DNA of 8,342 nt. Source: Gammaproteobacteria bacterium. Lineage in GTDB: Bacteria > Pseudomonadota > Gammaproteobacteria > UBA7966. Shown piece by piece: positions 6,193-8,342 of the stretch. The notes beneath the pieces were generated by a model. That model saw only the letters and a list, made by a program, of their open reading frames with translations. It had not been told where the DNA came from and ran no database searches. The position numbers and the translations under genes were made by a program. The DNA is taken from positions 1 to 8,342 of the forward strand of contig DNIF01000222.1 of assembly GCA_003485715.1 (NCBI GenBank). Reading direction: 5' to 3'. The first letter of the stretch is position 1; every line of letters begins with the position of its first letter.

Positions 6193-7143
6193 ATGAGCTT
6201 CACCCAGTACAAGCCCGTCCGCACCCGGCTGCAGCGCAGCGAGCTGGCAGTGCCTGGATCCAATCCCACGATGATCGAGAAGGCGCTCACCGCAGACGCC
6301 GACTACGTGTTCCTGGACTGTGAAGACGCAGTCGCTCCGGACCTCAAGGAGACTGCTCGCAAGAACATCATCCAGGCCTTGAATGACCTCGACTGGGCCG
6401 GTCATGGCAAGACGGTCTCGGTGCGCATCAACGGTCTTGATACCCACTACATGTATCGAGATGTGGTGGATATCGTCGAGCAGGCAGGCCACAAGCTGGA
6501 CACCATCCTCATCCCGAAGGCAGGCACGGCGGCCGACGTCTACATGGTCGATTGCATGCTCACCCAGATCGAGGAGGCGAAGGGGATCCAGCATCGGATC
6601 GGTCTGGAGTGCCTCATCGAGATTGCGCTCGGCATGGCCAACGTCGAGGCGATCGCCCAGAGCAGCCGTCGATTGGAGGCGCTGCATTTCGGTGTCGCGG
6701 ATTTTGCCGCGAGCTGCCGCGCCCGCACCGTCAACATCGGTGGTCTCAATCCGGATTACCCCGGCGACCAGTGGCACAGTGCGCTGCAGCGCATGGTGAT
6801 TGCCTGCCGTGCCTATGGTCTGCGCGCCATCGATGGTCCCTTCGGTGATTTCAACGACCCCGAGGGTTATCGCGATGCCGCCCGGCGCGCCGCGGCGATG
6901 GGCTATGAGGGCAAGTGGGCCATCCATCCCTCCCAGATCGCGCTTGCCAACGAGGTGATGTCGCCACCTGAGAAGGAGGTCGATCGTGCCCGTCGGGTGC
7001 TCGTGGCGCTGGACGAGGCCGCGAAGGCGGGCAAGGGTGCCGCCCAGCTCGACGGCAGGATGATCGACGCCGCCTCGGCCCGCATGGCTGAAAACGTCGT
7101 ACGTCAGGCCGACGCCATCGCCGCGCGCTCGGCCAGGACCTGA
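6193..7143 (+). CDS. mcl: Malyl-CoA lyase
   Basis: Mcl cleaves (S)-malyl-CoA to acetyl-CoA and glyoxylate, supplying glyoxylate to SgaA; the reaction is reversible. The protein is of the HpcH/HpaI aldolase - citrate lyase beta superfamily, a TIM barrel, 316 residues. Visible are RSELAVPGSNPTMIEKAL near the N-terminus, FLDCEDAVAP (40-49), VRINGLDTHYMYRD with Arg78, LIEIALGMANVEAI with metal-ligand Glu143, FGVADFAAS with metal-ligand Asp170, IDGPFGDFNDPEGY, KWAIHPSQI, and the C-terminal LDGRMID that contributes to a neighbouring active site in this family. Arg78, Glu143 and Asp170 align with Arg76, Glu141 and Asp168 of the Rhodobacter enzyme as I recall it. ATG 6193 is chosen for its ribosome binding site and the MSFT start shared with Methylobacterium MclA. 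The segment between IGG (182-184) and CRAYGL (205-210) looks about 15 residues shorter than in that enzyme. mtkA follows after 60 bases. Confidence 0.94.
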   Translation: MSFTQYKPVRTRLQRSELAVPGSNPTMIEKALTADADYVFLDCEDAVAPDLKETARKNIIQALNDLDWAGHGKTVSVRINGLDTHYMYRDVVDIVEQAGHKLDTILIPKAGTAADVYMVDCMLTQIEEAKGIQHRIGLECLIEIALGMANVEAIAQSSRRLEALHFGVADFAASCRARTVNIGGLNPDYPGDQWHSALQRMVIACRAYGLRAIDGPFGDFNDPEGYRDAARRAAAMGYEGKWAIHPSQIALANEVMSPPEKEVDRARRVLVALDEAAKAGKGAAQLDGRMIDAASARMAENVVRQADAIAARSART

Positions 7144-7203
7144 GCGCACATCGAGTCAACGCAGCCCACGTAACCCCTTCAACCGCTTTCCGGAGAACAC
7201 AGC

Positions 7204-8342
7204 ATGGAAATCCATGAGTATCAGGCCAAGGAGATCCTCCAGAAGTTCGGCATCCAGACTCCGCCCGGCGGTCTGGCCTACAGCCCGGAGCAGGCCGCCT
7301 ATCGGGCGCGCGAGATCGGCGGCGAGCGCTGGGTGGTCAAGGCTCAAATCCACTCCGGTGCCCGCGGCAAGGCTGGCGGTATCAAGGTCTGTAGCAACGA
7401 CGACGAGATCTGGGAGGCCGCCGACGAGCTCCTCGGCAAGCGGCTCGTGACCCACCAGACCGGTCCAGCCGGCAAGGTGGTGCATCGTCTGTACGTCGAG
7501 GCGGCAACGGAAATCGAGCGTGAGATCTACCTCGGTCTCGTGCTTGATCGGGCCCAGGAGCGCGTCGTAGTGGTCGCCTCCGCCGAAGGCGGCATGGAGA
7601 TCGAGGAGATCGCCCGGGAACGGCCCGACTCCATCATCCGCGCGGCCATCGAGCCGGCGGTGGGGATGCAGGACTTCCAGGCGCGTGAACTCGCCTTCGG
7701 TCTCGGTCTGCCCGCCTCGCTCGTGAGCCAGGCCGTGACCACCTTCCTCGGCGTCTACCGTGCATTCCGCGATCTGGATGCGACGATGGTCGAGATCAAT
7801 CCGCTGGTCATCACCCGCGACGGCCGGCTGCTTGCGCTGGACGCGAAGATGTCCTTCGATGACAACGCAATCTTCCGGCGCCCGAACATCTCCGAACTGC
7901 GGGACAAGTCCCAGGAGGATCCGCGCGAGATGCAGGCCGCCGATCGCGGGCTGTCCTATGTGGGATTGGACGGCAACATCGGCAACATCATCAACGGCGC
8001 GGGCCTGGCCATGGCCACCATGGACATGATCCAGCACGCCGGTGGCGAGCCCGCGAACTTCCTCGACATCGGGGGTGGTGCTTCGCCTGAGCGTGTGGCA
8101 AAGGCCTTCCGCCTGGTGCTCTCCGACGACAACGTCGAGGCGATGCTGGTGAACATCTTCGCCGGTATCAACCGCTGCGACTGGGTGGCGGAGGGTGTCG
8201 TGCAGGCCGTGCGCAACATCGATCTCAAGATGCCGCTCGTGGTGCGACTGGCCGGCACCAATGTGGAGGCTGGCCGGCAGATCCTGCGCGACAGTGGTCT
8301 GCCCATCGGGACCGCCGAGACGCTGGCAGAGGCCGGTGGGAA
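7204..8342 (+). CDS. mtkA: Malate-CoA ligase (malate thiokinase) ATP-grasp subunit, 5' part, runs off the window
   Basis: MtkA, with MtkB, activates malate to malyl-CoA using ATP and CoA, providing the substrate of Mcl. The frame is open from ATG 7204 to the right edge without a stop, giving 379 residues; the family is about 390, so only the last few residues are missing. It is homologous to succinyl-CoA synthetase beta. Visible are MEIHEYQAKEIL, the nucleotide-binding VVKAQIHSGARGKAGG (44-59, Lys46), VEINPLVITRDG with metal-ligand Asn199, LDAKMSFDDNA with Asp213, NGAGLAMATMDMI, FLDIGGGAS (287-294) and NIFAGINRCDWVAEGV. SucC and MtkA share these motifs. I prefer MtkA because mcl and sgaA lie just upstream and because long stretches match Methylobacterium MtkA from memory. 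GGAG (7192-7195) sits eight bases before the ATG. Short spacing implies co-transcription with mcl. Confidence 0.88.
   Translation, partial: MEIHEYQAKEILQKFGIQTPPGGLAYSPEQAAYRAREIGGERWVVKAQIHSGARGKAGGIKVCSNDDEIWEAADELLGKRLVTHQTGPAGKVVHRLYVEAATEIEREIYLGLVLDRAQERVVVVASAEGGMEIEEIARERPDSIIRAAIEPAVGMQDFQARELAFGLGLPASLVSQAVTTFLGVYRAFRDLDATMVEINPLVITRDGRLLALDAKMSFDDNAIFRRPNISELRDKSQEDPREMQAADRGLSYVGLDGNIGNIINGAGLAMATMDMIQHAGGEPANFLDIGGGASPERVAKAFRLVLSDDNVEAMLVNIFAGINRCDWVAEGVVQAVRNIDLKMPLVVRLAGTNVEAGRQILRDSGLPIGTAETLAEAGG

Noticed and set aside
5689..7149. A 486-codon minus-strand frame covering mcl and the spacer
   Set aside because: It is antisense to a well-supported gene, shows no family motifs, and arises from high GC content at third codon positions that removes stop codons on the opposite strand.
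7156..8037. A 293-codon minus-strand frame opposite mtkA
   Set aside because: It is the antisense shadow of mtkA; the plus-strand frame carries the full set of ATP-grasp and CoA-ligase motifs.

Overview
The window is a GC-rich bacterial chromosome segment, fully packed with housekeeping and central-metabolism genes. Six protein genes are supported: the 3' part of purF, a CoA-disulfide/persulfide reductase with a C-terminal rhodanese domain on the minus strand, metZ, sgaA, mcl, and the 5' part of mtkA, which runs off the right edge. I see no tRNA, rRNA, insertion sequence, CRISPR array or phage gene. The PurF sequence and the closeness of purF to metZ (neighbours in Pseudomonas and relatives) suggest a gammaproteobacterium. 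The last three genes suggest one with serine-cycle or malyl-CoA based C1/C2 metabolism, for example a methylotroph or a chemolithotroph. The species cannot be named from this sequence.

Layout. Positions 1-1106 hold the C-terminal two thirds of PurF (purine synthesis). A 154-base convergent gap with two small hairpins follows. The reductase gene (1261-2937, minus) converges on purF and diverges from metZ (3163-4374, plus). The divergent gap holds a perfect 8+8 inverted repeat that could be an operator. After metZ comes a 263-base gap with a plausible extended -10 promoter, a dyad over its -35 box, and a strong ribosome binding site for sgaA (4638-5813). A 379-base gap follows that has no credible gene but two clear stem-loops. 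Then come mcl (6193-7143) and, 60 bases later, mtkA (7204 to the end).

How the genes fit together. SgaA (serine-glyoxylate aminotransferase), Mcl (malyl-CoA lyase) and MtkA (malate-CoA ligase, ATP-grasp subunit) are three linked steps of the serine cycle. Malate is activated to malyl-CoA and split into acetyl-CoA and glyoxylate. The glyoxylate is aminated with serine, giving glycine and hydroxypyruvate. They form a compact block in which mcl and mtkA are very probably co-transcribed and sgaA may head the same unit; mtkB is expected just past the right edge. On the left, MetZ fixes sulfide into homocysteine, while the divergent reductase-rhodanese fusion can be expected to release sulfide or reduce CoA disulfides or persulfides. 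That makes a possible sulfur-handling pair, but the link is inferred from position only.

Nothing here is clearly a previously undescribed system. The points most worth a second look are the compact sgaA-mcl-mtkA arrangement, an apparently shortened loop in Mcl, the reductase gene lodged between purF and metZ, and the hairpin-bearing spacers.
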